From Thetidibacter halocola (GTDB lineage Bacteria; Pseudomonadota; Alphaproteobacteria; Rhodobacterales; Rhodobacteraceae): 64,000 nt of DNA. The translations under genes were made by a program, and so were the position numbers. Of the stretch, positions 1-8,123 are shown one piece after another. A model generated the notes under the pieces. It was given only the letters and a program-made list of their open reading frames with translations, was not told the origin of the DNA and ran no database searches. The stretch is from the NCBI RefSeq assembly GCF_018224955.1, contig NZ_JAGTUU010000006.1:1-64000 (forward strand), read 5' to 3'. The stretch's first letter is position 1. Each line of letters opens with the position of its first letter.

Positions 1-87
1 CAGTTCCGCGAGCGAAGCTTGCGATCGCTGTATTGCAGCTCTGACGGCGTGCGTGGTCGTGGCGCAGCCGTGACGAACTTGTCCCAT
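1..87 (-). CDS. IS481-family transposase, N-terminal fragment (truncated by window edge)
   Basis: The frame opens with ATG at 87 and reads MGQVRHGCATTTHAV, then RAAIQRSQASLAEL, with no stop before base 1. This is the characteristic amino end of IS481-family DDE transposases, which carry a helix-turn-helix here and the integrase core downstream. The DNA-cutting core is outside the window, so activity cannot be judged. The start is supported by the fixed distance to the element end and by its match to the family. Confidence 0.75.
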   Translation of the reverse strand, partial: MGQVRHGCATTTHAVRAAIQRSQASLAEL

Positions 88-148
88 AGTGCTTCCTTCC
101 ATTCCTGCGAAAGGATCACACCATCAAACCGTGGGATCAAACAGCTAG
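1..148 (-). mobile_element. IS481-family element, 5' end, runs off the left edge
   Basis: Only the transposase-start end of the element lies in the window. Reading on the minus strand it begins at CTAG (145-148), followed by a terminal sequence starting TGTTTGATCCCACGG, and then the transposase start. IS481-family elements are known to insert at CTAG-containing targets, which fits. The bases just outside the CTAG (149 onward) are in the middle of an IS256-family transposase, so this element jumped into an older one. A second, more decayed copy of the same end lies at 34505-34722. Whether the rest of the element is intact cannot be seen. Confidence 0.75.
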
Positions 149-828
149 GGCATTGCGCATCCAGTACACCCTGCAGCCCTGCCAGGGCGCCTCGAAGACA
201 CGCGAGATTGCGCCCTGCAGGAGTGTATCGGCGTCGCGGATCACCAGCATCACGCCATCGAGGCCGCGGACCTTCGGCGAGCGCGGGAAGTCCATCCAGA
301 CTGTCTCTGCCCCAGATGGCCCGACGCCCATCCCGATGATTTCCCGGCGCCCCTCGGTGTTTGCGGCAACGGCGATTATGGCGGCCGCGCTGACGATCCG
401 GCCGCCCTGGCGCTGCTTGAGAAAGGCAGCACACAGGGCGATTCCCCGGTAGGCAGGCGGTTGAGGAACTCGCCGACCCTTTCATCGATGTCCTGACACA
501 GCTTGGACAGCGTGCTCTTGGAGATGTCGTTCAGCCCCATGGCCTGAACGAATTCGTCAACGCGTCGGGTAGACACGCCGCCAATCCGCACCTCCTGGAT
601 CACGGCAACCAGTGCCTGTTCCGAAGTCTTGAGAGCCTTGAGGACGCCGGGAAAACAACTGCCCTGCCGCAGCTTTGGCACCTTCAGGTCTGCGTCCCCA
701 GTCGCGTGTCGAGAGAGCAGTCGCGGTTACCGTTGCGCCAGGTCGTGCACTGCTCGGCCCGATCATGCCGGCCGGCATCGATCAGGCTTTTGCAGAAGTT
801 CGGTTAGGTCCATGTTGTTCTTGGTCAT
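149..828 (-). pseudogene. IS256-family (Mutator-type) transposase, decayed
   Basis: Pieces of one transposase are spread over different minus-strand frames. ATG at 828 gives MTKNNMDLTELLQKP, then a deletion; another frame gives TWRNGNRDCSLDTRLGT; the next (about 681-440) gives PKLRQGSCFPG and AVIQEVRIGGVSTRRVDEFV up to ISKSTLSKLCQDIDERV; after a frameshift near 440 the reading continues as GRIVSAAAIIAVAANTEGRR and GPSGAETVWMDF, ending at GCRVYWMRNA. This order matches IS256-family transposases of Rhodobacteraceae. The carboxy third is missing because an IS481-type element is inserted at 145-148. At least two frameshifts and one deletion make it non-functional. Confidence 0.85.
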
Positions 829-920
829 CGGGGTCTCTGAGTGGTGCGTGGTTGAAGTCGCCGAACTCCACCCCAACCATACACCTCGATGGCCACCGAG
901 GTTACTCCGGCTGTGCCTGC

Positions 921-948
921 GAAATTGCACCACGTCCGTGGACACTAC
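921..948. repeat. Possible outer terminal inverted repeat of the IS256-family relic
   Basis: About 95 bases upstream of the relic transposase start is GAAATTGCACCACGTCCGTG followed by GACACTAC. It resembles the terminal sequence of IS256-type elements in this family, which end in a GGACACTAC-like motif. The other end was lost with the IS481 insertion, so the inverted-repeat pairing cannot be confirmed. Confidence 0.4.
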
Positions 949-1090
949 CGTCAAGTCAAGCGCAGCGATCGACAAATCCGAGTCCAAATGACCGTTTCCG
1001 CTTCGCGAAGCGCTGACCGCGCCGGGCACCATGTCGTTGGATGGAACGAAGCCTTGACATACCCCGAGAACCCGTGGCTTGGAGGGTTCC

Positions 1091-1756
1091 ATGGTCAGCC
1101 TGAAATCCACCGTCATAAAGCCGATGCACCCAGAAGGACGACGTTTCGTCGCGATTTTCGCGGCGGCGTCCCTGCCCTTGTTCTTACTCTGGCAGCCCTT
1201 GGGGTGGATCGGAGTGGGTCTGACCGTGTGGTGCTATTATTTCTTTCGCGATCCGGAGCGTTTTCCACCGGACCTGCCCGGTCATGTGTTCTCGGCCGCG
1301 GATGGTGTCGTTTCCGCCATTGATACCGCCCCGCCTCCGCCCGAACTGGACCTAGGCGATGTGCCGCTTCTGCGCATCAGCGTGTTCATGTCGGTGTTCG
1401 ATGTTCACGTGAATCGCATGCCCGTCGCGGCTGTCGTGCGCCGTATCGCCTATCGCCCGGGCGCGTTCGTGAGCGCCTCGCTCGACAAGGCAAGCGAGGA
1501 CAACGAACGCAGCTCTCTCCTGCTCGAGTTGCCGGACGGGCGCAAGATGATCGTCACGCAGATCGCGGGTCTTGTGGCGCGGCGCATCGTGACCTTCGTC
1601 GGCGAGGGCATGTCGCTCGAACAAGGCGAGCGTTTCGGCCTGATCCGCTTCGGCTCGCGCGTCGACCACTATCTGCCGGAAGGGTCACGTCCGGTGGTGC
1701 GGGTCGGTCAGCGTGCCGTGGCCGGTGAGACCCCGCTGGCCAATCTGGAGGGCTGA
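1091..1756 (+). CDS. psd: Phosphatidylserine decarboxylase proenzyme
   Basis: Converts phosphatidylserine to phosphatidylethanolamine at the inner membrane. The 221-aa product is of the short (PSD-A) class: a hydrophobic segment follows the N-terminus (about residues 17-45), and the self-cleavage site is the Gly-Ser in RFGSRVDHY near the C-terminal end, where the serine becomes the pyruvoyl group. A conserved [11 protein letters not shown] segment is present. I chose ATG 1091 because GGAGG lies at 1081-1085; an in-frame TTG at 1079 would destroy that spacing. The gene stops 3 bases before pssA, so serine-lipid synthesis and decarboxylation are co-transcribed. Confidence 0.95.
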   Translation: MVSLKSTVIKPMHPEGRRFVAIFAAASLPLFLLWQPLGWIGVGLTVWCYYFFRDPERFPPDLPGHVFSAADGVVSAIDTAPPPPELDLGDVPLLRISVFMSVFDVHVNRMPVAAVVRRIAYRPGAFVSASLDKASEDNERSSLLLELPDGRKMIVTQIAGLVARRIVTFVGEGMSLEQGERFGLIRFGSRVDHYLPEGSRPVVRVGQRAVAGETPLANLEG

Positions 1757-1759
1757 GGC

Positions 1760-2485
1760 GTGCCGTGGCCCCCGCGCGACCTGTCGCCGATCCAGCTCTT
1801 GCCGAACTTGCTCACGGTCTTGGCGATCTGCGCCGGGCTGAGCGCGATCCGGTTCGCCTCGGCTGGCAACTACGTGCTGGCGGTGCAGCTGGTGCTGATC
1901 GCGTGCGTTCTCGACATGCTGGACGGTCGCCTGGCGCGCGCGCTGGGGGTCGACGGGACGCTGGGGGCCGAACTCGACAGCCTGGCCGACTTCCTGAACT
2001 TCGGCGTGGCGCCGCCGTTGATCCTCTATTTCTGGGCCCTGGGCGAAACGCGCAGTCTCGGCTGGCTGGCCGTCCTGTTCTACACGATCTGCTGCGTCCT
2101 TCGGCTCGCGCGTTTCAACATGCAGGTCCACGGAAACGGGGGAGCGGCCCCGGCCGAACACTTCACCGGACTGCCCTCGCCGGGTGGGGCGATGATCGTG
2201 CTTCTGCCGATGTTCGTTTCCTTCGCCCTCCTGGAAAGGCCGACCGCCCCCGTCGGGATCGTGGTGACCACGTTGGTGATCGTCGGCACGCTGATGATCT
2301 CGCGCATTCCGGTTCCGTCTTTCAAGACGATACGGATCCGACGCGAGAACGCGGGGTTCTTCCTGCTCGCGGGTGCGCTGCTGGGTGCGGCGGTCCTGAC
2401 CTTTGCATGGATCACGCTCGTCGCCCTGACACTGACCTATCTCGGGCTCGTGGCCTGGGGACTGATCAGAAGGAACCGCGCATGA
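1760..2485 (+). CDS. pssA: CDP-diacylglycerol--serine O-phosphatidyltransferase
   Basis: Makes phosphatidylserine from CDP-diacylglycerol and L-serine. The 241-aa integral membrane protein carries the complete CDP-alcohol phosphotransferase signature in DMLDGRLARALG, then G-x3-D and the final D (residues about 52-77), whose aspartates bind the catalytic metals. Several hydrophobic helices follow. The start is GTG 1760, directly after the psd stop. The end overlaps the next gene by ATGA. Placement between the decarboxylase and the N-methyltransferase makes the route PS to PE to PC clear. Confidence 0.95.
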   Translation: MPWPPRDLSPIQLLPNLLTVLAICAGLSAIRFASAGNYVLAVQLVLIACVLDMLDGRLARALGVDGTLGAELDSLADFLNFGVAPPLILYFWALGETRSLGWLAVLFYTICCVLRLARFNMQVHGNGGAAPAEHFTGLPSPGGAMIVLLPMFVSFALLERPTAPVGIVVTTLVIVGTLMISRIPVPSFKTIRIRRENAGFFLLAGALLGAAVLTFAWITLVALTLTYLGLVAWGLIRRNRA

Positions 2486-3096
2486 GACCCGAAAACGTCG
2501 AGACGGCCTACCGCCGGTGGGCCCCTATCTACGACCGCACCTTTGGCGCCGTGACCCAGACGGCGCGCCGCCGCGCGGTGGCGGTGCTGAACGAACGCCC
2601 CGGGCGCGTACTGGAGGTGGGGTGCGGCACCGGTTTGGCGCTGCCCTTCTATGCCGAGGGACAGCGCGTGACCGGCATCGACTTCAGCGCCGACATGCTG
2701 GTCAAGGCGAAGGCTCGCGTCGCGAACCATAGGCTCGGAGCCGTCGAGGCGCTGCTCAGGATGGATGCGCGCCAACTCGATTTCGCTGACGCCAGCTTTG
2801 ATCAGGTCGCGGCGATGCATGTCCTTTCGGTCGTGCCCGAGCCTTCGCGCGTTTTGTCCGAGATCGTGCGCGTGTTGCGTCCCGGCGGACGGCTTGTGGT
2901 CTCCAACCACTTCCGGCGCGAGCGGGGCGCGCAGGCCTTGGCCGAACGGCTTCTCGCTCCATTCTCCGAGACGGTCGGCTGGCACAGCGACTTTGCTTTC
3001 GAGGCCGTCGCCGAGACGCCTGGGCTGGTTGTAGAGCGCCGCCAACGCATGCCGCCGCTGGGAGCAATGACTCTAGCCGTCCTGAAACGCGCCTGA
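2482..3096 (+). CDS. pmtA: Phosphatidylethanolamine N-methyltransferase, Rhodobacter type
   Basis: A 204-aa soluble class I SAM-dependent methyltransferase. The SAM-binding glycine motif is RVLEVGCGTGLALPFY, followed by the acidic GIDFSADML segment and the VLRPGGRLVV motif after strand 5. Length and motifs match the Rhodobacter-type PmtA, which methylates phosphatidylethanolamine three times to give phosphatidylcholine. The ATG overlaps the pssA stop (ATGA), which ties it to phospholipid synthesis. A ubiquinone-type methyltransferase has similar motifs, but the operon makes PmtA much the better call. A weak hairpin (3098-3111) follows the stop. Confidence 0.88.
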   Translation: MRPENVETAYRRWAPIYDRTFGAVTQTARRRAVAVLNERPGRVLEVGCGTGLALPFYAEGQRVTGIDFSADMLVKAKARVANHRLGAVEALLRMDARQLDFADASFDQVAAMHVLSVVPEPSRVLSEIVRVLRPGGRLVVSNHFRRERGAQALAERLLAPFSETVGWHSDFAFEAVAETPGLVVERRQRMPPLGAMTLAVLKRA

Positions 3097-3295
3097 TCCG
3101 CGCAAACGCGGCCGACCGCAGGGCGACGTCTACCGCCAGGATGACACGGCGACACATAATGTCGAAATCGGAAATTCTGTCCGCCCAGATCACGCCTGTC
3201 GATCGACCTGCAACCGAATGACTCGCGTGGGCATGCATCACCTGCAGGCCGGCTGAACCAGATTTTCGTACTGAACGCAGCGAAAGCTCACTTGG

Positions 3296-5674
3296 TCAGG
3301 CGACCTGATCGTCACGCCTCTCGGGGCTGGCCGCGATGTCGCTCACCATGCGGATGCGCAGCCAGTCGGGTATGATCTCCGCCCGGTGCGACGAGGGGAC
3401 CTTCACCGTGGGCGCCTCCTGGTCCGCGGCGACGCCCTGGCGCAGCATCTGCCAGAAGATGGCCCAACCCTTGTCGTTTGTGACCCGTCGGTTCAGGCGC
3501 CCCTCGGTGAACAGCATGCGCACCAGACGGTCCCGCAGATCGAGGTCGACGAGAAAGAACTCGACACCGATCGCGATCGTGCCGTCCATGGTCTGCGTGC
3601 GCCGGACGACGTGCCCGGGAATGCGCTGACCATCGTCGACCTCCAGCAGTATCCAGTCGTCGCGGGCGGGCGCCGTGGCCGCATCCATGACCAGCCCGGC
3701 CCCGGTCACAGAGATATCGGTCATCCGGGCGGGCAGTGGCCCCGCATCGGTGAGGATGGACACCGGCGCCTCTGCCGCGCGCCGGCTGGCCCGGCGGTTC
3801 GTCGTTTCCCACTGGGCCCGTCTTTCGCCATAGCCGGGCAAGACAAAGGAAAGGCCGATCCGTCCGTCACGCTCTGCCCGCATGACACGCGCCGGGACCA
3901 GTCCGACCCGCGGGATCTCCAGCCCTGCCCAATCACCCGGTTGCAGGCCCAGCGGCCCGTCGGCGCGCACCATCGCCCCGCTGAGGGACAGGTCGCGACC
4001 ATCGACCTCGGCCTCGAACCTGGGGCAGACCAGGCGCATCGGTTCGCGGAAGTCGAACCGTTCCTCCTGCCGCTGGGCAGGTGGGGTGGTGGCGACCTTG
4101 GCGACCAGAATCAGCACTATGGTGTTCAGCACGCCCCAGAAGGTCACGACGGGTACGAGGCTGGAAAAGGGGACGATTTGGATGCCCGGGATCGCGTTCA
4201 CGAACATGCCCAGGCTGGTCAGCCCCGCAAGGCCCAGCGCCAGACGCACGGTGACCCCGTCCTGGTCGGCCTGTCCGGTGTGACCCTTCGGCGTGACCTT
4301 GAAGGCGTGGCCATGCGGTTTCAGCAGGGTCGACAGCACGACCGGCAGCAACCGGAAGGCCTGCAAGGTCGACAGCACGAGGGCCGACAACGGATGATAG
4401 GCGCCGGGCGCGAACAAACGCACTGCGGCGACGGTCGCGACGACGGCCGGGATCTGGTAGCCGAGGATGCCGCCCACCGTGGTGTTCAGCAGCGGCGGAA
4501 TGCCGGTCAGCATGAAGAAGGCCGGCGTGGCCATGGCGGCGATCTGGCCCAGGCTCTGCGTGATCCAGTGCGTCGGCAGGAAGAACAGGCGTTCGTGCCA
4601 GGCCAGCCCGCTGCGGCCCAGCGGACCTTCCTTGAGGAAGAGGATCTGGATCGCGCCGCGGGCCCATCGGGCACGTTGCACAAAAAAGGCGTTGATGCCC
4701 TCGGGCGCAAGGCCGAAGGCGAGACGCTCGTTCAGGTAGCGGGTGACGTAACCCTCGCGCTTGAGCGCCATGGTCAGCAGCATGTCCTCGGTGACCGACC
4801 CCTCAGGCAGGGCATTGCCGATGCGTTCCAGGGCCCGGCGCCGGACGATCCCGTTCGAGCCGCAGCAGAAGGCGCAATCATACCCGTCCCGCCCCGGCAT
4901 GATCTCTTCGAAGAAGAAGCGCTGGTCGTCGGGCATGGCTTTGCCCATGTTCAGCGCCGCCTGCATCGGGTCGGAATTGAAGAAATTGTGCGGCATCTGC
5001 ACGATGCCGATCCCGGGGTCGTCGAAAAAGCCCATCGCGCGATAGAGAAACCGCTGCTGCGGCACGAAATCCGCGTCCAGCACCAGGAAGAAGGGCGCCG
5101 AGGTGCGCAGGACGGCGGCATTGATGTTGCCGGCCTTGGCCCCCTTGTTGTCGGTGCGGGTCAGGTAGCCGATGCCGCGCATCTCGGCCTCGCGGCGCAG
5201 CCAGTCGCGGCGCCCGTCGTCAAGGATCCAGACATGCAGCCTCTCCGACGGCCAGTCCAGCGCCATCGCCCCGGCGATCGTCCGTTCCAGCACGTCCTGC
5301 GGTTCGTTGTAGGTGGCGATGAAGACGTCGACCTCGGGCAAGTCCGACGATGGCAGCGCGCGCAGGCGGGCTTCGTGGGCGTCGGCCTCGGACGAGCGGT
5401 CGCTCCGGCGCAGAAGGAAAGCAAAAAGGATCGCGGCATCGATCCAGGTCATCGCCTCGATCGCGAAGAGCCCCCAGACAACGGCACCATCCAGCGTCGT
5501 CGGGTCGGCGGGCAGGACCGTCGTGAACAGGCGCCAGTCGAGATAGCGCAGCACCACGACCGCGACCCCGAAGACGACCAGCGCCTCCAACCACCTGCGC
5601 CCACGCAGGGTCTCCGGCGCCAGGAGAATGGCACTGACGACCAGCATCAGGGGCACGACATCGTTGGCGATCAC
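3296..5674 (-). CDS. Cellulose/beta-glucan synthase family GT2 with two C-terminal PilZ domains
   Basis: A 792-aa processive glycosyltransferase of the BcsA type. N-terminal membrane helices (about 5-90) precede the GT2 domain with all catalytic motifs: DDG at 152-154, DAD at 200-202, TED at 295-297 and QRARW at 333-337. More membrane helices follow (about 370-530). Two PilZ domains come next: RFDFR (539) with DLSLSG (561), and RRASR (627) with DISVTG (653). PilZ domains bind c-di-GMP; one is usual in BcsA. I chose GTG 5674, which overlaps the upstream stop (GTGA); longer readings only run through the neighbour. No BcsB/BcsC follows. The HlyD-then-synthase order resembles the bgsBA operon for mixed-linkage beta-glucan, so the product may not be cellulose. 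Confidence 0.88.
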   Translation of the reverse strand: MIANDVVPLMLVVSAILLAPETLRGRRWLEALVVFGVAVVVLRYLDWRLFTTVLPADPTTLDGAVVWGLFAIEAMTWIDAAILFAFLLRRSDRSSEADAHEARLRALPSSDLPEVDVFIATYNEPQDVLERTIAGAMALDWPSERLHVWILDDGRRDWLRREAEMRGIGYLTRTDNKGAKAGNINAAVLRTSAPFFLVLDADFVPQQRFLYRAMGFFDDPGIGIVQMPHNFFNSDPMQAALNMGKAMPDDQRFFFEEIMPGRDGYDCAFCCGSNGIVRRRALERIGNALPEGSVTEDMLLTMALKREGYVTRYLNERLAFGLAPEGINAFFVQRARWARGAIQILFLKEGPLGRSGLAWHERLFFLPTHWITQSLGQIAAMATPAFFMLTGIPPLLNTTVGGILGYQIPAVVATVAAVRLFAPGAYHPLSALVLSTLQAFRLLPVVLSTLLKPHGHAFKVTPKGHTGQADQDGVTVRLALGLAGLTSLGMFVNAIPGIQIVPFSSLVPVVTFWGVLNTIVLILVAKVATTPPAQRQEERFDFREPMRLVCPRFEAEVDGRDLSLSGAMVRADGPLGLQPGDWAGLEIPRVGLVPARVMRAERDGRIGLSFVLPGYGERRAQWETTNRRASRRAAEAPVSILTDAGPLPARMTDISVTGAGLVMDAATAPARDDWILLEVDDGQRIPGHVVRRTQTMDGTIAIGVEFFLVDLDLRDRLVRMLFTEGRLNRRVTNDKGWAIFWQMLRQGVAADQEAPTVKVPSSHRAEIIPDWLRIRMVSDIAASPERRDDQVA

Positions 5675-6933
5675 GGGCGCTCCAACAGTTCTGTCAGGGC
5701 CAGTTCCATCGGGGCGACCCATTCGCGGATGCGGCGCGCGACGGACATGGCCCCCTCCCGTTCGAAGCGGACCTGCGCGGTGCGCCCGACATTGCAGAAC
5801 CGCCCGGCAATCACCGGGTCCGTCACGTCGGCGGGCGGCAACCGCAGGACGACGGTCAGCCGCCCGATCTCGGTGCGCGGAGGCTGCGCCGCAAGCCGCC
5901 CCGTCTCGGTCAGCGCACCGGCACCGAGGACAGCCTCGACCTCGGCGGGAAAGACCGTTTGTGCGCCTTTCAGGCGGACCTGCGCGGTGTCGCCCGGATG
6001 CACATGCTCGAAATGGGACTCTGGGATCTGCACCTCGAGGAAGCGCCGGGAGCAATCCAGCACCTGCATGATCTCGTCGCCGCTCGCCACCGGGCTGTTG
6101 GCGGATGGGCTGGGCGTCCAGGCAAGGCCACCGGCCTCGGCCACCGGGGCAAACCGCTCTTCCTCGGTGAGCATCGCGCCCAGCGCCGCCAGCTCGGCCC
6201 CGGTGCTGCGCTGTTCCGCAGCGGCGATGGCGCGTCGCGTCTGAAGGTCGGCCAGCCGGATCGCCACCTCGTCGCGGCGCTGCTGGGCATAGGCGCCATC
6301 CTCGCTGCCGAAGGCCGGCAGCGCGCCCCCCTCGACCGCGCGGATCTGGCGTTCGGCGCGGGCCAACTCGGCGCCCAGGGCACGACGTTCATCGGCGGCG
6401 ATGGCCGCCTCGGTGCGGATGTCGCCGGCGCGGTTTCCGGCAACCGCGCCGACCTGTTCCAGGCGCTCGAACCGATCGGCCTCTGCGGCGAGATTGGCGG
6501 CGCGGCGGTCGGCGGCACCGACGCGGCCAAGCAGGGCGTCACGCTCCAGCACGAGGACATCGAAAGCGATCCTGCGGATCTGCTCCGAACGATCGGCCAG
6601 GCTGACGTCAAGCGCTTCAAGCCGCAGGATTTCCGCCGACAGGGCCAGGACATGTTCGGTCAGTGTCGCTTCACGGGCCTTCAGCCGTTCCAGCTCGGCC
6701 CGCTGGATGCGGCTTGCGGCGATCGAAACCATGGTCTGGCCCGGCGCGATCGGATCGCCCCGGCGCCGGTCGCCGGCGATCAGGACACCGTCGAAGGGCG
6801 CCTTGACCGACAGGACCGGGGCGTTGATCACCGCCGATTCAGAAATCGTGTTCAGGACATGCGGCGCCGTGGTGATCGCGGCCCCCGACAGCACCAACAG
6901 CCCGACCGCGAGTCGCAACTTTCTCTTGATCAT
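5671..6933 (-). CDS. HlyD-type membrane fusion (periplasmic adaptor) protein, partner of the GT2 synthase
   Basis: A 420-aa protein with one N-terminal membrane anchor (about 7-24), a biotinyl-lipoyl-like half domain (VKAPFDGVLI at about 45), a long Ala/Glu/Arg-rich coiled-coil hairpin (about 72-260), the second half domain and a beta-barrel region (VQIPESHFEHVHPGDTAQVR). This is the layout of HlyD/EmrA adaptors that bridge the inner membrane and periplasm. Its stop overlaps the synthase start, so the two are made together and it probably helps to move the nascent glucan outward, as proposed for BgsB. No outer-membrane partner is seen nearby. A perfect palindrome sits 31 bases upstream of its start. 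Confidence 0.8.
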   Translation of the reverse strand: MIKRKLRLAVGLLVLSGAAITTAPHVLNTISESAVINAPVLSVKAPFDGVLIAGDRRRGDPIAPGQTMVSIAASRIQRAELERLKAREATLTEHVLALSAEILRLEALDVSLADRSEQIRRIAFDVLVLERDALLGRVGAADRRAANLAAEADRFERLEQVGAVAGNRAGDIRTEAAIAADERRALGAELARAERQIRAVEGGALPAFGSEDGAYAQQRRDEVAIRLADLQTRRAIAAAEQRSTGAELAALGAMLTEEERFAPVAEAGGLAWTPSPSANSPVASGDEIMQVLDCSRRFLEVQIPESHFEHVHPGDTAQVRLKGAQTVFPAEVEAVLGAGALTETGRLAAQPPRTEIGRLTVVLRLPPADVTDPVIAGRFCNVGRTAQVRFEREGAMSVARRIREWVAPMELALTELLERP

Positions 6934-7353
6934 CCGATCCGCCTCGTGTCTCAGGTTGGCCAGATGTCCCGACTGGGACAGTCTGCCTTACATTTCTTTC
7001 CGGACATCGGCCGCCGCCACGATCCGGGCGCCGGCCTGTGCGCGCAGTTCGCCGGGTCGGCCCGGCCCTGGCCGGCACTGCGGCGCGCTGCCAGGCTCGC
7101 AGTCGCCGTGGACGTGCACCAGACCCTGCCATGCCAGCGCCACGGCACCCGCAAGCCGCTTGCCGGTCCGCCGGCGGGAAGACAGTCGCCACGACACCGG
7201 GCTAGTGCTGTTCCGTGCATGATCCGCCCCCGGCGCCAGGACGCGGATCGATCGGAACCAGCCCGGCACCAGGCGCGCTGGCCCGTGGTCGACCGTGCCC
7301 CCGGAACGGTCCGTCGACGGCACGGCCACACCCCGCATCACAAGGACACTGCG
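6934..7353. other. Intergenic region, 420 bases, upstream of the HlyD-GT2 operon
   Basis: No frame here has a credible product; the open frames are alternative readings of GC-rich DNA. It presumably holds the operon promoter and a leader. The only structured element I can point to is the palindrome at 6965-6980. Confidence 0.5.
6965..6980. promoter_or_regulatory. Candidate operator palindrome upstream of the HlyD-GT2 operon
   Basis: TGTCCCGACTGGGACA is a perfect 6-base inverted repeat with a 4-base spacer, ending 31 bases before the HlyD ATG. The position suits a repressor or activator site over the promoter or early leader. I do not know which regulator uses it. Confidence 0.45.
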
Positions 7354-7845
7354 TCATGGCGCACCGCCCTGGCACGAGGCACCATGACCGCGCAGGCCGC
7401 CCTCGCTGGCGGCGACGAGCAGGACATGGTCGATGAAGGCACGATCCTCGGTCAGGCGGTCGAATCCCGACGCCTCTGCCGAGGCAAGCCGGGCATCCAG
7501 CGCATGCAACCGCTCGAGGTCGGCCCGGGTGCCGAAGAGGGCGTCGTCGATCCGCTCGCCCCGGCGGCGCAGATCCTCAAGCCGGTCGACCAGCGCGCCG
7601 TGGCGCGCCGGATCGGCCGATGCGATCGCGGACTGCCCGGCAGAGCGCCCCACCCGGTCCAGGACATGCCGGATGGTCCGGGTCGACCGTTCGAGATCCT
7701 GGATGGACCGGCTCAGCGCGCGTTCAGCCACGGGGATGACGGAAATCATCGGCGCGACCGGCAAGGTCAGCCGTCCATCCGGGGCAAGCCGGCTGCCGCA
7801 GGCGACGGTGAACAGGGCCTCTTGCAGGGGGTAGAAGGGTGTCAT
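7354..7845 (-). CDS. Hypothetical protein, helical
   Basis: A 163-aa product that I do not recognise. After a short N-terminal part with two hydrophobic patches (LFTVACGSRLA and APMISVIPVA), residues about 45-130 are rich in Arg, Asp, Glu, Leu and Ala with heptad-like spacing, which suggests a coiled coil (for instance LVDRLEDLRRRGERIDD). There is no signal peptide or membrane helix. It lies between the sensor kinase and the glycan-synthase operon on the same strand, 420 bases upstream of the latter. ATG 7845 is the first start; the ribosome-binding site is weak. Confidence 0.5.
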   Translation of the reverse strand: MTPFYPLQEALFTVACGSRLAPDGRLTLPVAPMISVIPVAERALSRSIQDLERSTRTIRHVLDRVGRSAGQSAIASADPARHGALVDRLEDLRRRGERIDDALFGTRADLERLHALDARLASAEASGFDRLTEDRAFIDHVLLVAASEGGLRGHGASCQGGAP

Positions 7846-8123
7846 GGCGATTTCCCGCTTTTCCGACCTCTATACGCCACAGGCATTGCCGTTTCCTTAC
7901 CCGCCGCAGGCCGCGGTGAAGGACCCCGCCCCGCCCGGACGCAACGCCGTCGTTTCAGCACCCGCCGCGGACCAAGCCGATGGACCTGTTGGACATTGCC
8001 GTCGGTGAAGTCCGGCCGGATGTCTCCGCTCCGGTCCCCGGAAACAGGGTCTCTGTCAGACCCGGCGATGGCCAGAGGCGGTCCGGCAAACGCCGTTTCC
8101 GCGCGTTGCGCCGCCGACCGGAC

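Noticed and set aside
1054-1059. TTGACA just before psd as a promoter
   Set aside because: A -10 at normal spacing would fall at 1076-1082, on top of the ribosome-binding site, and no suitable hexamer is there.
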